DNA of 18,071 nt from the NCBI GenBank assembly GCA_045640265.1, contig JAZUES010000276.1:1-18071 (forward strand). Reading direction: 5' to 3'. Under the pieces are notes generated by a model. That model did no database searches and was not told where the DNA came from. It worked only from the letters and a program-made list of their open reading frames with translations. The translations under genes and the position numbers were made by a program. Origin of the DNA: Solibacillus sp045640265 (GTDB taxonomy: Bacteria > Bacillota > Bacilli > Bacillales_A > Planococcaceae). This document shows, piece after piece, positions 6,517 through 13,602 of the stretch (the stretch's first letter is position 1; each line of letters begins with the position of its first letter).

Positions 6517-6939
6517 ATGTGGAAATCAGTGCTTTTCGTAACGAGCATGTCTCTGGTCTTTTTAGCCGGGTGTAATGACGATGATAATAACGCCAACAAC
6601 GACAATACACCGATGGAAGACGTAGAGAACGGGGCAAATGATGCCATGGATGATACGCGAGATGCCATTGACGATACAGCGGATACCGTTGACCCAAATG
6701 GGACGAATGGAACAAATGGGACAAATGGAACAAATGGGACTAATGGAACTGAGATACCAAATCAGCCTGGTAGGGCAGATGACGGTTCCGTAGATAATGG
6801 GGCCAACCCACCAAATGGTTCGAGTGGTCCTAATGGTGAAAATGGCGTAACCTCACCTGGTGCACCTAGCACAAACCAAGAAGGCATGATTGAAGATGGC
6901 AAAGATCGAGATGATCAGGATAAGGTAGATAATAATTAA
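6517..6939 (+). CDS. Asp/Asn-rich predicted lipoprotein with NGT repeats
   Basis: The 140-residue protein begins with a lipoprotein signal (MWKSVLFVTSMSLVFLAGC). The lipobox LAGC places Cys19 as the lipidated residue, so it should be anchored to the outer face of the membrane. The remainder is low complexity, dominated by Asp, Asn, Gly and Thr, with six consecutive NGT units near residues 61-78 and a charged C-terminus (DGKDRDDQDKVDNN). No folded domain is visible, and it may be disordered. ATG 6517 follows AAAGGAGGG (6502-6510); an in-frame TTG at 6481 is rejected because it lacks a ribosome site. It is closed by a bidirectional terminator. Function is unknown. Confidence 0.8.
   Translation: MWKSVLFVTSMSLVFLAGCNDDDNNANNDNTPMEDVENGANDAMDDTRDAIDDTADTVDPNGTNGTNGTNGTNGTNGTEIPNQPGRADDGSVDNGANPPNGSSGPNGENGVTSPGAPSTNQEGMIEDGKDRDDQDKVDNN
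6697..6750 (+). repeat. Six 9-bp tandem units encoding NGT
   Basis: Six consecutive 9-base units AATGGRACN, alternating GGG and GGA at the Gly codon, give a higher-order 18-base period. All units stay in frame, so unit gain or loss would change tract length without a frameshift. Confidence 0.9.
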
Positions 6940-6945
6940 AAAAAG

Positions 6946-6980
6946 AACTCAGCTGAGTAGCAATATTCAGCTGAGTTTTT
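6946..6980. terminator. Bidirectional terminator between the lipoprotein gene and ywpF
   Basis: AACTCAGCTGA (6946-6956) pairs perfectly with TCAGCTGAGTT (6967-6977) around a 10-base loop. T follows on the plus strand and an A run precedes it, which becomes a T run on the minus strand. It serves both convergent genes. Confidence 0.9.
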
Positions 6981-6981
6981 G

Positions 6982-7440
6982 CTATTTCGTTATTTGATGA
7001 TTTTCCAATTTGTCATTGCGTTGCTGTAAGGAAGGACGCTCACGCATACCTTGTTCGAAAGCTATGAGTAATTCGTCGTTGCGTAAGCCTTTTTCGAGTA
7101 GCTGTGAAAGTAATTGCTCGGCATATTTTTTACGCTGTGACCTTAATCGACCTTTTAACAGTACCGAAATATTGCCATCGATTTCTGTAATCGAATGGAC
7201 GATAACTGAAAATGGGGCAGGGTCATTGTCTGGTAATGAAATAATGGCACGAGCATCAACCATTTCACCTTTGATAATCAAATTTTGGAAGAAATCACGG
7301 TACTCCGTAGATGTATAGAGCTCTAAAATCCATGTTTGATGACTATTCTCTTGGTTAATAATGATGCCATCGATTAGAGTAAATGGCTTGAATTCCCCTT
7401 CATAAAATAAATCAAAAGAAAGCATTTTAAAGGTTTTCAA
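6982..7440 (-). CDS. ywpF: YwpF-like protein
   Basis: The 152-residue protein resembles the YwpF family of Bacillus: the opening MKTFKMLSFDL, then LIDGIIINQENSHQTWILEL, PDNDPAPFSVIVHSI and a C-terminal stretch YAEQLLSQLLEKGL. No enzyme activity is established for this family. There is no signal peptide or membrane segment. It starts with TTG (7440-7438); a strong AAGGGGGG ribosome site lies about a dozen bases upstream on the minus strand, and the TTG restores the family's MKTFK start. The first ATG, five codons further in, would be too far from that site. Its position next to the ssbB-type gene matches B. subtilis ywpF-ywpG-ywpH order. Confidence 0.8.
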   Translation of the reverse strand: MKTFKMLSFDLFYEGEFKPFTLIDGIIINQENSHQTWILELYTSTEYRDFFQNLIIKGEMVDARAIISLPDNDPAPFSVIVHSITEIDGNISVLLKGRLRSQRKKYAEQLLSQLLEKGLRNDELLIAFEQGMRERPSLQQRNDKLENHQITK

Positions 7441-7590
7441 AGTAACTGGGTCCCCCCTTTTTCATCCGTTAAGTAATTCAAGTATAACACACAAAAATAG
7501 TGAAACCGGTAATATTCGATCTATTCTATGACATGAAACAACGTTTTGACTTCACCACTCGTCCACATTTTCCGTAAAATGAAGGGCTTG

Positions 7591-7634
7591 AAAATCATTT
7601 TTTAAGTCGTTAAAACTGCTTAAATTGTCACTTT
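7591..7634 (+). promoter_or_regulatory. Candidate ComK box upstream of ssbB
   Basis: A perfect AT-box AAAA-N5-TTTT (7591-7603) is followed after exactly 18 bases by AAAT-N5-CTTT (7622-7634), which matches at six of eight positions. ComK boxes consist of two AT-boxes separated by 8, 18 or 31 bases. The element ends seven bases before the candidate -35 of ssbB, a gene that is a ComK target in B. subtilis. Confidence 0.5.
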
Positions 7635-7641
7635 TCTACAT

Positions 7642-7671
7642 TTGCCTTAAAAAACATGTTCCCATTACGAT
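7642..7671 (+). promoter_or_regulatory. Candidate sigma-A promoter of ssbB
   Basis: TTGCCT (7642-7647), 18 bases, then TACGAT (7666-7671). Both hexamers are imperfect, as would suit an activator-dependent promoter. The GGGAGG ribosome site follows about 20 bases later. Confidence 0.4.
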
Positions 7672-7704
7672 GAAAGTATCTTAAAGGAAGGGAGGTCATG
7701 GAAA

Positions 7705-8109
7705 GTGAATCAAGTCGGACTCGTCGGTAGAATCACAAAGGATCCCACACTTCGACAGCTGTCTGAAGAGCGAAGTCAAACGAGTTTTACGATTGCGATT
7801 AACCGAGGATTTAAAAATAGCCAGGGAATGGTCGATACAGATTTTATTTATTGTGTGGCGCATAGCCAACTAGCGGAGCGTATCGTGAAATATTGTGGGA
7901 AAGGCTCACTTATTGGTGTAAATGGTCGAATTCAAACCGGTTCCTATATCAATCGTGAAAATCAAAAAGTGTATACAACAGAAGTCGTTATTGAAGCTGT
8001 CCGATTTTACGCATTAAAATCCCCAAATCAAACAACTAGCACAGAACCCCTAGAAAGCCCTATGCAAACCCTTCCAACAGATTTTGTATTACCTGATCAA
8101 ATGACTTAA
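7705..8109 (+). CDS. ssbB: Single-stranded DNA-binding protein, SsbB type
   Basis: The protein binds single-stranded DNA through one OB-fold (about residues 1-105: MNQVGLVGRITKDPTLR, INRGFKNSQG, GKGSLIGVNGRIQTGSY and YTTEVVIEAVRFY). It has 134 residues and ends in FVLPDQMT, without the acidic DDDxPF tip that recruits partner proteins in the main cellular SSB. This fits SsbB, the competence-linked paralogue that protects incoming DNA during transformation. GTG 7705 is the start, eight bases after GGAGGT (7691-7696). The ATG at 7698 is in another frame and stops after ten codons. The usual Trp of the CTLWRK block is replaced in CVAHSQ. The alternative is another minor SSB paralogue; the neighbours favour ywpH/ssbB. 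Confidence 0.88.
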   Translation: MNQVGLVGRITKDPTLRQLSEERSQTSFTIAINRGFKNSQGMVDTDFIYCVAHSQLAERIVKYCGKGSLIGVNGRIQTGSYINRENQKVYTTEVVIEAVRFYALKSPNQTTSTEPLESPMQTLPTDFVLPDQMT

Positions 8110-8172
8110 AAAGTACTCGACCACTCGAGCAAAGGTAGTTTTTAGGTTACTTGCAAGACCGCATAGAAGTAA

Positions 8173-8232
8173 AATGATTTTCATTTGCTTTATGAACCGA
8201 GCGCATAAAGCAAACAACAGTCCTAAATCATT
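8173..8232. repeat. Nested 60-base inverted repeat in the ssbB-ywqA intergenic region
   Basis: The inner arms TTTGCTTTATG (8184-8194) and CATAAAGCAAA (8204-8214) are perfect over 11 bp with a nine-base loop. The outer arms AATGATTT (8173-8180) and AAATCATT (8225-8232) are perfect over 8 bp. The internal loop between them is 3 and 10 bases. A small CTCGA/TCGAG hairpin (8116-8129) lies closer to the ssbB stop. Confidence 0.75.
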
Positions 8233-8253
8233 GAAAAAGTAGTGAAGTAAGCA

Positions 8254-8288
8254 AAAGAGTCTACTTCATGGCGTAAAGTAGACTCTTT
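8254..8288. terminator. Bidirectional terminator downstream of ywqA and ssbB
   Basis: AAAGAGTCTACTT (8254-8266) pairs perfectly with AAGTAGACTCTTT (8276-8288) around a nine-base loop. On the minus strand it is followed by a T run and lies just after the ywqA stop, so it chiefly ends that transcript. Confidence 0.88.
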
Positions 8289-8292
8289 CCTA

Positions 8293-11046
8293 TTATTTTA
8301 GATTCGACGTATCCAATAGCATTAAATCCATTAGTTCTGAATCATCCAATTCCGTTAACCACTTACTCGATTGGATTAGCTCTTCTGATAATGCAGATTT
8401 CATCGTAATCATTTTATCAATTTTTTCTTCAACCGTACCGATTGTCACGAACTTATGCACTTGAACAAATTGCGTTTGTCCGATACGGTAAGCACGGTCT
8501 GTTGCTTGGTTTTCCACTGCAGGATTCCACCAACGATCGGCATGGAGTACATGATTAGCGGCTGTTAAGTTTAGTCCCGTACCACCTGCTTTAAGCGATA
8601 GTAAAAATACAGGGAATTCACCCGCCTGGAAGTCTTCAACTAATCGATCACGCTGATGCTTTGGCATGCTTCCTGTTAAAAATGGTACATCAATATCATA
8701 AAGCTCCGATAAACAATGCTGAATTAAATTTCCCATTCCAATGTACTGTGTGAAGATTAGACATTGCTCCTTGTTATCAATGATTTCCTTTGAAATTTCA
8801 ATAATGCGTTTTAATTTCACGGAACGTTTTACCATGGAAGGAGCATCGCCAAATGGTTCTTTTAAATACAGTGCTGGATGATTACATAACTGCTTTAATT
8901 TATTGAGCATTTTTAAAATGCGTCCTTTTTTCTCGAAACCTGATAATTCTTCAAGTTGTGCTAATGTATCTTGAATATAGCCTTCATAAAGCGCAGCTTG
9001 CTCTGTAGTAAGAGCACAAAATTCGTGTGACTCCTGCTTATCAGGTAAGTTTAGCTGTAGCTCTGGATCGCGCTTCGAACGACGCAGTAAGAACGGCTGA
9101 ATTTTCGCACGTAAAACTTGCTTATGTGATTCAGATTCATCGCGTTCAATCGGTGTGATATACTGCTCTGAAAACTTCCCAAAGCTGCCTAAATAGCCTT
9201 TATGAATAAAATCAAAAATCGCCCACAGTTCCGATAAACGGTTTTCTACAGGTGTCCCTGTTAATGCGATATGATGGATACCCTTTAACTTTCGAATGGA
9301 ACGTGATTGCTGTGTTTGCATATTTTTAATGTTTTGCGCCTCATCAAGGGCAATGGTAGACCAGTTGATATGCTGGAGTTCATCCACATCCTGTGTGACC
9401 ATCCCATATGTCGTTAAAATGATATGAGGGTGCTCCTTTGCTAAATAGCTTGTTAACTCCTCACCCTTATAGCGACGCGGGCCGTAATGTGTATAGACGG
9501 TTAAATCAGGAGCAAAACGTTCGAGTTCTTTTTGCCAGTTACCGACAACAGAAGTCGGACAGACGATGATTGACGGTTTTGTTTCCTGTAAGGCATAGGC
9601 TGTATGCAGTAAGTACGTAATAAGCTGTACCGTTTTCCCAAGTCCCATATCATCGGCTAAACAAGCGCCGAACTTTTGTTCACGCATAAAGACAAGCCAT
9701 TCAAAACCTTCTTGTTGATAAGGACGAAGCTGTGCATGTAATTTCGGTGGTACCGGTACAGTTGGTAAGCCTTTTTTGTTTTGAAGCTGTTCGATATATA
9801 CTTTGAGCGATTGCTGCATTTCAAATGCAAATAACGGATCATCACGCTGTGCATCATCAAGATCATCTTCCTCTAAAGGCGCTGTCAACGTCTCAGGCAA
9901 CTCACGGAATAGAAGATCCTTCACCGTCCAGTTTTCCTCTTCGGCCTGCTCCATTAATTCCTTCATGTCATGTAACCAGTCAGCATCGATGCGGAACCAT
10001 TCTGTGCCAATGCGGACAAACTCACGCTTTTCTTCCACGAGTTTTTTGAATGCTTCCGCAGAAATGTTTTCACCATTCATAGAAAACTGCCATTTGAAAG
10101 TTAAAATATCATCGAGGCCTGCTACACTACGCGCTGATTGGTTGTTGGCGCTCACACGGACCTTCATTTTTGATTGCTTTAATTCCTTTAACCAAGCAGG
10201 CAAAATGACTTCAAAGCCCATTGCCTGAAGCTTCGCTAGATCGTTACGTAAAAATGAACGTACCGTATCATCTGAAAATTCCACACGAATAAATTGCGAG
10301 CCATTTGCATCTAATTGAATTAAATCGACTATTTGAAGTTGTGCTTGCTCGATTTGATTCGCAGCAGATAACCATTTTTTCGGTAACGCATCTGCAATCC
10401 CGAGCTTTCGCTTACTAATAGCAGGTGTCCAGTGTTTTATCGAGCCTGTTCCTGTTAAGACCGTTTCTAAAATCCAGTTTTCTTGTTCTTCATCTGGCTC
10501 GCTTAAACGAAGTGCCATTTTCACGCCATCAAAAGAACGTGACGTTTGCATGGGCCAACCACCATTTTGAAAAAACGGAATGAGCGATAGTGCTTCTAAT
10601 TTAGATAGCCCAGCATTTGCTAACTTTTGTTCAGCTGCTTGTTGTAAAAGCGGACGCCCTAACGAGAAGCCATCCTCCGTAACCGTTGCTTGTTGCCATA
10701 AAGTCGGATCATTCCATCGTGGTAAAGCATCTCGAAGATCATCAAATAGCTGTGTCGTTTCGCCGTTAACCGCTTCAAAATCTAAAAATGGATGCTTAAA
10801 TGAAGGGGACAGTACATCCAATAAATCCGAGCTTGAAATGATCAAATCACGTTCTTCCAGATTGGTCATTAGCCCATAAAAATTCGGTTCAAAGTTAAAG
10901 AACAAAGTAGGGACCCAAGCAGCAGTTGGTACGATTAAGTCCTGCTGGTTGTACGCAGTCAAGCGGTAAAACCCAAGTCGATGCTCTGAAATTTGAACGC
11001 GAATGACTTTTAGAAAAGGGGATTTCGTTTGAAATAATGTTTGCAT
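8293..11046 (-). CDS. ywqA: SNF2-family DEAD/DEAH-like helicase/ATPase (YwqA type)
   Basis: The 917-residue protein is a Swi2/Snf2-type DNA translocase. The first 420 or so residues match the bacterial SNF2-associated region rather than a catalytic fold. The ATPase core follows: Walker A DDMGLGKT near residue 465, the TTYGMV motif, the DEAQ-type Walker B (ALDEAQNIKN) near 567, and LTGTPVENRLSELW near 600. The C-terminal RecA lobe carries LKAGGTGLNLTAANHV, DRWWNPAVENQATDRAYRIGQ near 818-855. All helicase motifs look intact. It lies 50 bases downstream of the SWIM-protein gene, and the two families co-occur as ywqB-ywqA, suggesting a complex. ATG 11046 is the first ATG (TTG 11049 precedes it). 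The ribosome site is 26 bases away, with a hairpin between. The biological role is uncertain, perhaps DNA repair. Confidence 0.92.
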   Translation of the reverse strand: MQTLFQTKSPFLKVIRVQISEHRLGFYRLTAYNQQDLIVPTAAWVPTLFFNFEPNFYGLMTNLEERDLIISSSDLLDVLSPSFKHPFLDFEAVNGETTQLFDDLRDALPRWNDPTLWQQATVTEDGFSLGRPLLQQAAEQKLANAGLSKLEALSLIPFFQNGGWPMQTSRSFDGVKMALRLSEPDEEQENWILETVLTGTGSIKHWTPAISKRKLGIADALPKKWLSAANQIEQAQLQIVDLIQLDANGSQFIRVEFSDDTVRSFLRNDLAKLQAMGFEVILPAWLKELKQSKMKVRVSANNQSARSVAGLDDILTFKWQFSMNGENISAEAFKKLVEEKREFVRIGTEWFRIDADWLHDMKELMEQAEEENWTVKDLLFRELPETLTAPLEEDDLDDAQRDDPLFAFEMQQSLKVYIEQLQNKKGLPTVPVPPKLHAQLRPYQQEGFEWLVFMREQKFGACLADDMGLGKTVQLITYLLHTAYALQETKPSIIVCPTSVVGNWQKELERFAPDLTVYTHYGPRRYKGEELTSYLAKEHPHIILTTYGMVTQDVDELQHINWSTIALDEAQNIKNMQTQQSRSIRKLKGIHHIALTGTPVENRLSELWAIFDFIHKGYLGSFGKFSEQYITPIERDESESHKQVLRAKIQPFLLRRSKRDPELQLNLPDKQESHEFCALTTEQAALYEGYIQDTLAQLEELSGFEKKGRILKMLNKLKQLCNHPALYLKEPFGDAPSMVKRSVKLKRIIEISKEIIDNKEQCLIFTQYIGMGNLIQHCLSELYDIDVPFLTGSMPKHQRDRLVEDFQAGEFPVFLLSLKAGGTGLNLTAANHVLHADRWWNPAVENQATDRAYRIGQTQFVQVHKFVTIGTVEEKIDKMITMKSALSEELIQSSKWLTELDDSELMDLMLLDTSNLK

Positions 11047-11052
11047 CAAATT

Positions 11053-11070
11053 TTTGCGTAAAAACGCAAA
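11053..11070 (-). promoter_or_regulatory. Hairpin between the Shine-Dalgarno and start codon of ywqA
   Basis: On the minus strand, AGGAGGTG occupies 11080-11073 and the ATG starts at 11046, 26 bases later. Between them TTTGCGT (11070-11064) pairs perfectly with ACGCAAA (11059-11053) around a TTTT loop. If the 18-base stem-loop folds, the effective spacing falls to eight bases. No in-frame ATG or GTG lies closer to the ribosome site. Confidence 0.6.
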
Positions 11071-11099
11071 TTCACCTCCTACTCATTTTTTATTTATAG

Positions 11100-12677
11100 C
11101 TAAACGAGTAAATTACTCTTATTAATTTCTTCTTGTAACGCGCGGAGTCGTTTGTAGTGCTGTTGTACGGTTTCCATATAAGACGCGAAATAATCGAGCT
11201 TGCCGGATTTTTTCGCAGCAGATTTCATGGAACGCCAAATGCGCACCGCTTGTTTATAGTTTTGACGAGATTTTTGCTTAATTTCATCCATCGCATAAAA
11301 ATGATATAACGGTAACGCTGCTTCAGGGACACTTGCTACGACATCCTTTAGTCCACGCTGATCTAAATAAGAAATTGAGGAAGGATATAGCTGGTGCAGT
11401 GCCACCCATTCATAGTAGCGTTCATTTCTTAGTAGGTAATCAGAAAATGAATCAATGCCGTATTTTCCAAATGCCACATATAAAGTCATTTCGTCCGTTT
11501 CCGTTAACGGAATTTGTGCATATAATGTATGAAGCAGACGTGTATAGTTTTGACGACGAACAGGGGAAAGATTTTCTTGAATAAACGCCGGAAGTATCGG
11601 CAACACTTTTTTCAAAATATCTTCCGCATACAGCAAATAGCCATGCATCAATGCAAACTGAGCAATTTCAATATAGGCCTCCACATTTTGAAGTGTCATC
11701 TCTCCAAGTGCCTGTTTAAACGCAGCTGTGTCATCTAATAACAAGTAATGCACAATTTTAACCGTCGTCAAATCAATATCCGACTGCAGTTCACCAATCG
11801 AGTCTAACAGTTCTAACTCTTTTGTCGCACGTTTTGGATCATTTAATAACTCCATCCAAAACTTCACGTAAAATGTCAGACGGTGATGTGGTGAACCCTT
11901 TTCCATAAGCACAATAGCACGCACATTATCCTGCAATGCATCGATAAATGGTTCTGCAGCATATAAACGCTTCGTATTGTTTAACTCATCCATTGACTGC
12001 CAAATGCGATTGAGTGTGTTGTCTAAATAGTAACCGAAATAGTTGCCATCAAGCGGCATTTTCGTCTGAATCGAATGCGCGAACAAACGCTTTAGCATGG
12101 CGACTTCGATAAACAAATCAAACAGATCCTGCCATTCACGCTCAAAAGGACGTTGACGCTGTAATTTTAATCTTGAATTGTCCATGAACGAAGCAATTAA
12201 AAATCCTTCGATTGGACGATTATCTTTAAATGTATAGTTCATCACTTCGTCAACCATACGCTGCCAATTTTCTGGACTGCGATTAGCGGCTAATGACTGA
12301 AGTGGAATTGTTTTTTTCGAACGCCATTTCGTTGCCCAATCCTGTAAGGAAAGGAAGTACTGTGAAAGCTTAAAGATGACCGCTAGTTGATGACGGCACA
12401 ACTTCGAATGCGGACAGCTGCAGCTAATTTGCTTACTCGTGAAGTTGATTGTCACTTCCGCGAGGCGAACGTCTTGTATTTGACAAGTTAAAAGCTGGGT
12501 GAACGCTGAATAATTACGCATTCTGACTGCTTGATTGCGCACCGAAAACATCGCACGTGTCACAAGCTCAGCATCTTCCTTTGAAGAAGGATGCAGCTGC
12601 TGTTCAAATGCATTCAACGTATTTTGTATAAATTCCTGATGGGAGCGGCTCACTTCCGCAAACGTTAAACTCACCAT
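11100..12677 (-). CDS. ywqB: SWIM zinc-finger protein (YwqB type)
   Basis: The 525-residue protein has a SWIM zinc finger near residues 86-97, CSCPHSKLCRH, which fits CxCx(n)CxH. SWIM domains bind DNA or protein partners. The rest is helical, without any catalytic motif I can name. I place the start at ATG 12677 (MVSLTFAEV), preceded by AGGAGG (12687-12682) with four bases between; an upstream in-frame ATG at 12725 would read through the ribosome site and is unlikely. The gene is divergent from the IDEAL-like protein and is followed 50 bases later by the SNF2 helicase, with which it probably forms an operon and functional pair. The name follows B. subtilis ywqB beside ywqA. Function is not established. 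Confidence 0.85.
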   Translation of the reverse strand: MVSLTFAEVSRSHQEFIQNTLNAFEQQLHPSSKEDAELVTRAMFSVRNQAVRMRNYSAFTQLLTCQIQDVRLAEVTINFTSKQISCSCPHSKLCRHQLAVIFKLSQYFLSLQDWATKWRSKKTIPLQSLAANRSPENWQRMVDEVMNYTFKDNRPIEGFLIASFMDNSRLKLQRQRPFEREWQDLFDLFIEVAMLKRLFAHSIQTKMPLDGNYFGYYLDNTLNRIWQSMDELNNTKRLYAAEPFIDALQDNVRAIVLMEKGSPHHRLTFYVKFWMELLNDPKRATKELELLDSIGELQSDIDLTTVKIVHYLLLDDTAAFKQALGEMTLQNVEAYIEIAQFALMHGYLLYAEDILKKVLPILPAFIQENLSPVRRQNYTRLLHTLYAQIPLTETDEMTLYVAFGKYGIDSFSDYLLRNERYYEWVALHQLYPSSISYLDQRGLKDVVASVPEAALPLYHFYAMDEIKQKSRQNYKQAVRIWRSMKSAAKKSGKLDYFASYMETVQQHYKRLRALQEEINKSNLLV

Positions 12678-12707
12678 GATCCCTCCTAGAAAAAAGTCGT
12701 TCTCTCC

Positions 12708-12736
12708 ATTATAATATGAAATCATTTAAATGAAAC
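12708..12736 (-). promoter_or_regulatory. Candidate sigma-A promoter of ywqB-ywqA
   Basis: A perfect TATAAT on the minus strand (12713-12708), with GTTTCA (12736-12731) 17 bases upstream as a weak -35. The predicted start near 12701 leaves a leader of about 25 bases to ATG 12677. Confidence 0.5.
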
Positions 12737-12929
12737 GTATAATGCAATGCCAATTATTTATTTACCCATTGTAAGGATTTATTTCTAACTTGAAATGGAT
12801 GCATTTGGGAGTTTTAAATATTGAAAGTATGGGGAAACTATTATTAATTAAAAATTAAATGTAATTGGCACAATTATCTTACGTGATGCGAGAAAATTCA
12901 CTTTTGACGATCAATGTAATTGGAACTTT

Positions 12930-12938
12930 TGGTATATT
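12930..12938 (+). promoter_or_regulatory. Candidate extended -10 promoter of the IDEAL-like gene
   Basis: TGGTATATT (12930-12938) fits the extended -10 TGnTATAAT with one mismatch. The TTGACG at 12904-12909 is spaced 23 bases, too far to be a normal -35. The gene starts 48 bases downstream. Confidence 0.4.
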
Positions 12939-12985
12939 TCCGGTGTAGACCGAAAGAATCGAAAGCTAACAAAGGAGGAATTAAC

Positions 12986-13465
12986 ATGATCCAAGTTCAA
13001 TTTATGAAACCATTTTATACAAAAATTTCAGGGACGAAATTACGTTTAGTCTTTGCTTATCAATATTTTTCAATTACAAAGGATGAAGAAATTTTCCACT
13101 TCATTCCGATTGAAGGCAAAGAAATGATTGTGGATTTAAATTCAATGCAAGTCGAAAATTTATCTGAGGTGTTTGTATTCCAACGCGGTAATCGTTTTGT
13201 TCGCTTACCATTATACCAATTGCTATTAGTATCGAACGTGCATGAGCATTTAATGCCACTTATCGAAAATGTTTCACCACATGTGAAGACAACACTGAAA
13301 CAGGAAGTGTATGAATTCAACGAGGAAGTAGAAGGCATTATTCACGAGCTAGAGAAAACAAACTTGGCGCATCTAATTGATGTCGCATTAGCAAGCCGCA
13401 ATGAGGAATTATTCCAGCACTTAATGATAGCGAAGGCGAAACTCACAGGAGGCTACGCATCGTGA
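12986..13465 (+). CDS. Uncharacterised protein with C-terminal IDEAL-like segment
   Basis: The 159-residue protein has two parts. Residues about 1-110 form a beta-rich domain I cannot assign (MIQVQFMKPFYTKISGTK, FHFIPIEGKEMIVDL, VFVFQRGNRFVRLPLYQLL). The last 30 residues, with LIDVALASRNEELFQHL, resemble the IDEAL domain named after its I-D-x-A-L core and found at the C-terminus of YpiB and of ComK in bacilli. There is no signal peptide or membrane segment. ATG 12986 follows AAAGGAGGAA (12971-12980), a strong ribosome site; the upstream in-frame codons have none. It is divergent from ywqB and monocistronic, ending at a bidirectional terminator. It is clearly not ComK, since the N-terminal part has no ComK signature. 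Function is unknown. Confidence 0.8.
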   Translation: MIQVQFMKPFYTKISGTKLRLVFAYQYFSITKDEEIFHFIPIEGKEMIVDLNSMQVENLSEVFVFQRGNRFVRLPLYQLLLVSNVHEHLMPLIENVSPHVKTTLKQEVYEFNEEVEGIIHELEKTNLAHLIDVALASRNEELFQHLMIAKAKLTGGYAS

Positions 13466-13530
13466 TTGTTGGCCATATGGCACTTAGTCGGTATGGACAT
13501 TATAAATGGATGTTCATAACAACAAAAAGA

Positions 13531-13572
13531 TAGCCCACAACGAATTGAAAACCGTTGTAGGCTATTTTTTTT
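13531..13572. terminator. Bidirectional terminator between the IDEAL-like gene and csaB
   Basis: TAGCC-C-ACAACG (13531-13542) pairs with CGTTGT-A-GGCTA (13553-13564) with one C/A mismatch, followed by eight T (13565-13572). An A run on the 5' side gives TTTTT on the minus strand, so it can also end the csaB transcript. Confidence 0.88.
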
Positions 13573-13602
13573 ATTTTATGTCTAGGCTAAGCGCCCGGAC
13601 CT

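Larger units (their letters stand above)
12678..12985. other. 308-base divergent intergenic region between ywqB and the IDEAL-like gene
   Basis: This AT-rich spacer holds two outward promoter candidates (12708-12736 minus, 12930-12938 plus) and two copies of ATGTAATTGG (12859-12868 and 12914-12923), 55 bases apart. The second copy lies just upstream of the plus-strand extended -10. The stretch 12740-12855 shows nothing beyond AT richness. No open frame of note was seen. Confidence 0.6.

Noticed and set aside
7535..7547. GAAA-N5-TTTT as a further ComK AT-box
   Set aside because: It lies 43 bases from the next AT-box, not one of the known spacings of 8, 18 or 31.
7698..7730. ATG 7698 just after the ssbB ribosome site as the gene start
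   Set aside because: It is in a different frame and stops after ten codons; GTG 7705 with eight-base spacing gives the SSB protein.
9803..10228. 141-residue plus-strand open frame within ywqA
   Set aside because: It is antisense to a clearly conserved helicase, is Ser/Arg/Asn-rich in the manner of shadow frames, and has no ribosome site.
12904..12938. TTGACG with TATATT as a standard sigma-A promoter
   Set aside because: The spacing of 23 bases is too long; an extended -10 is the better reading.
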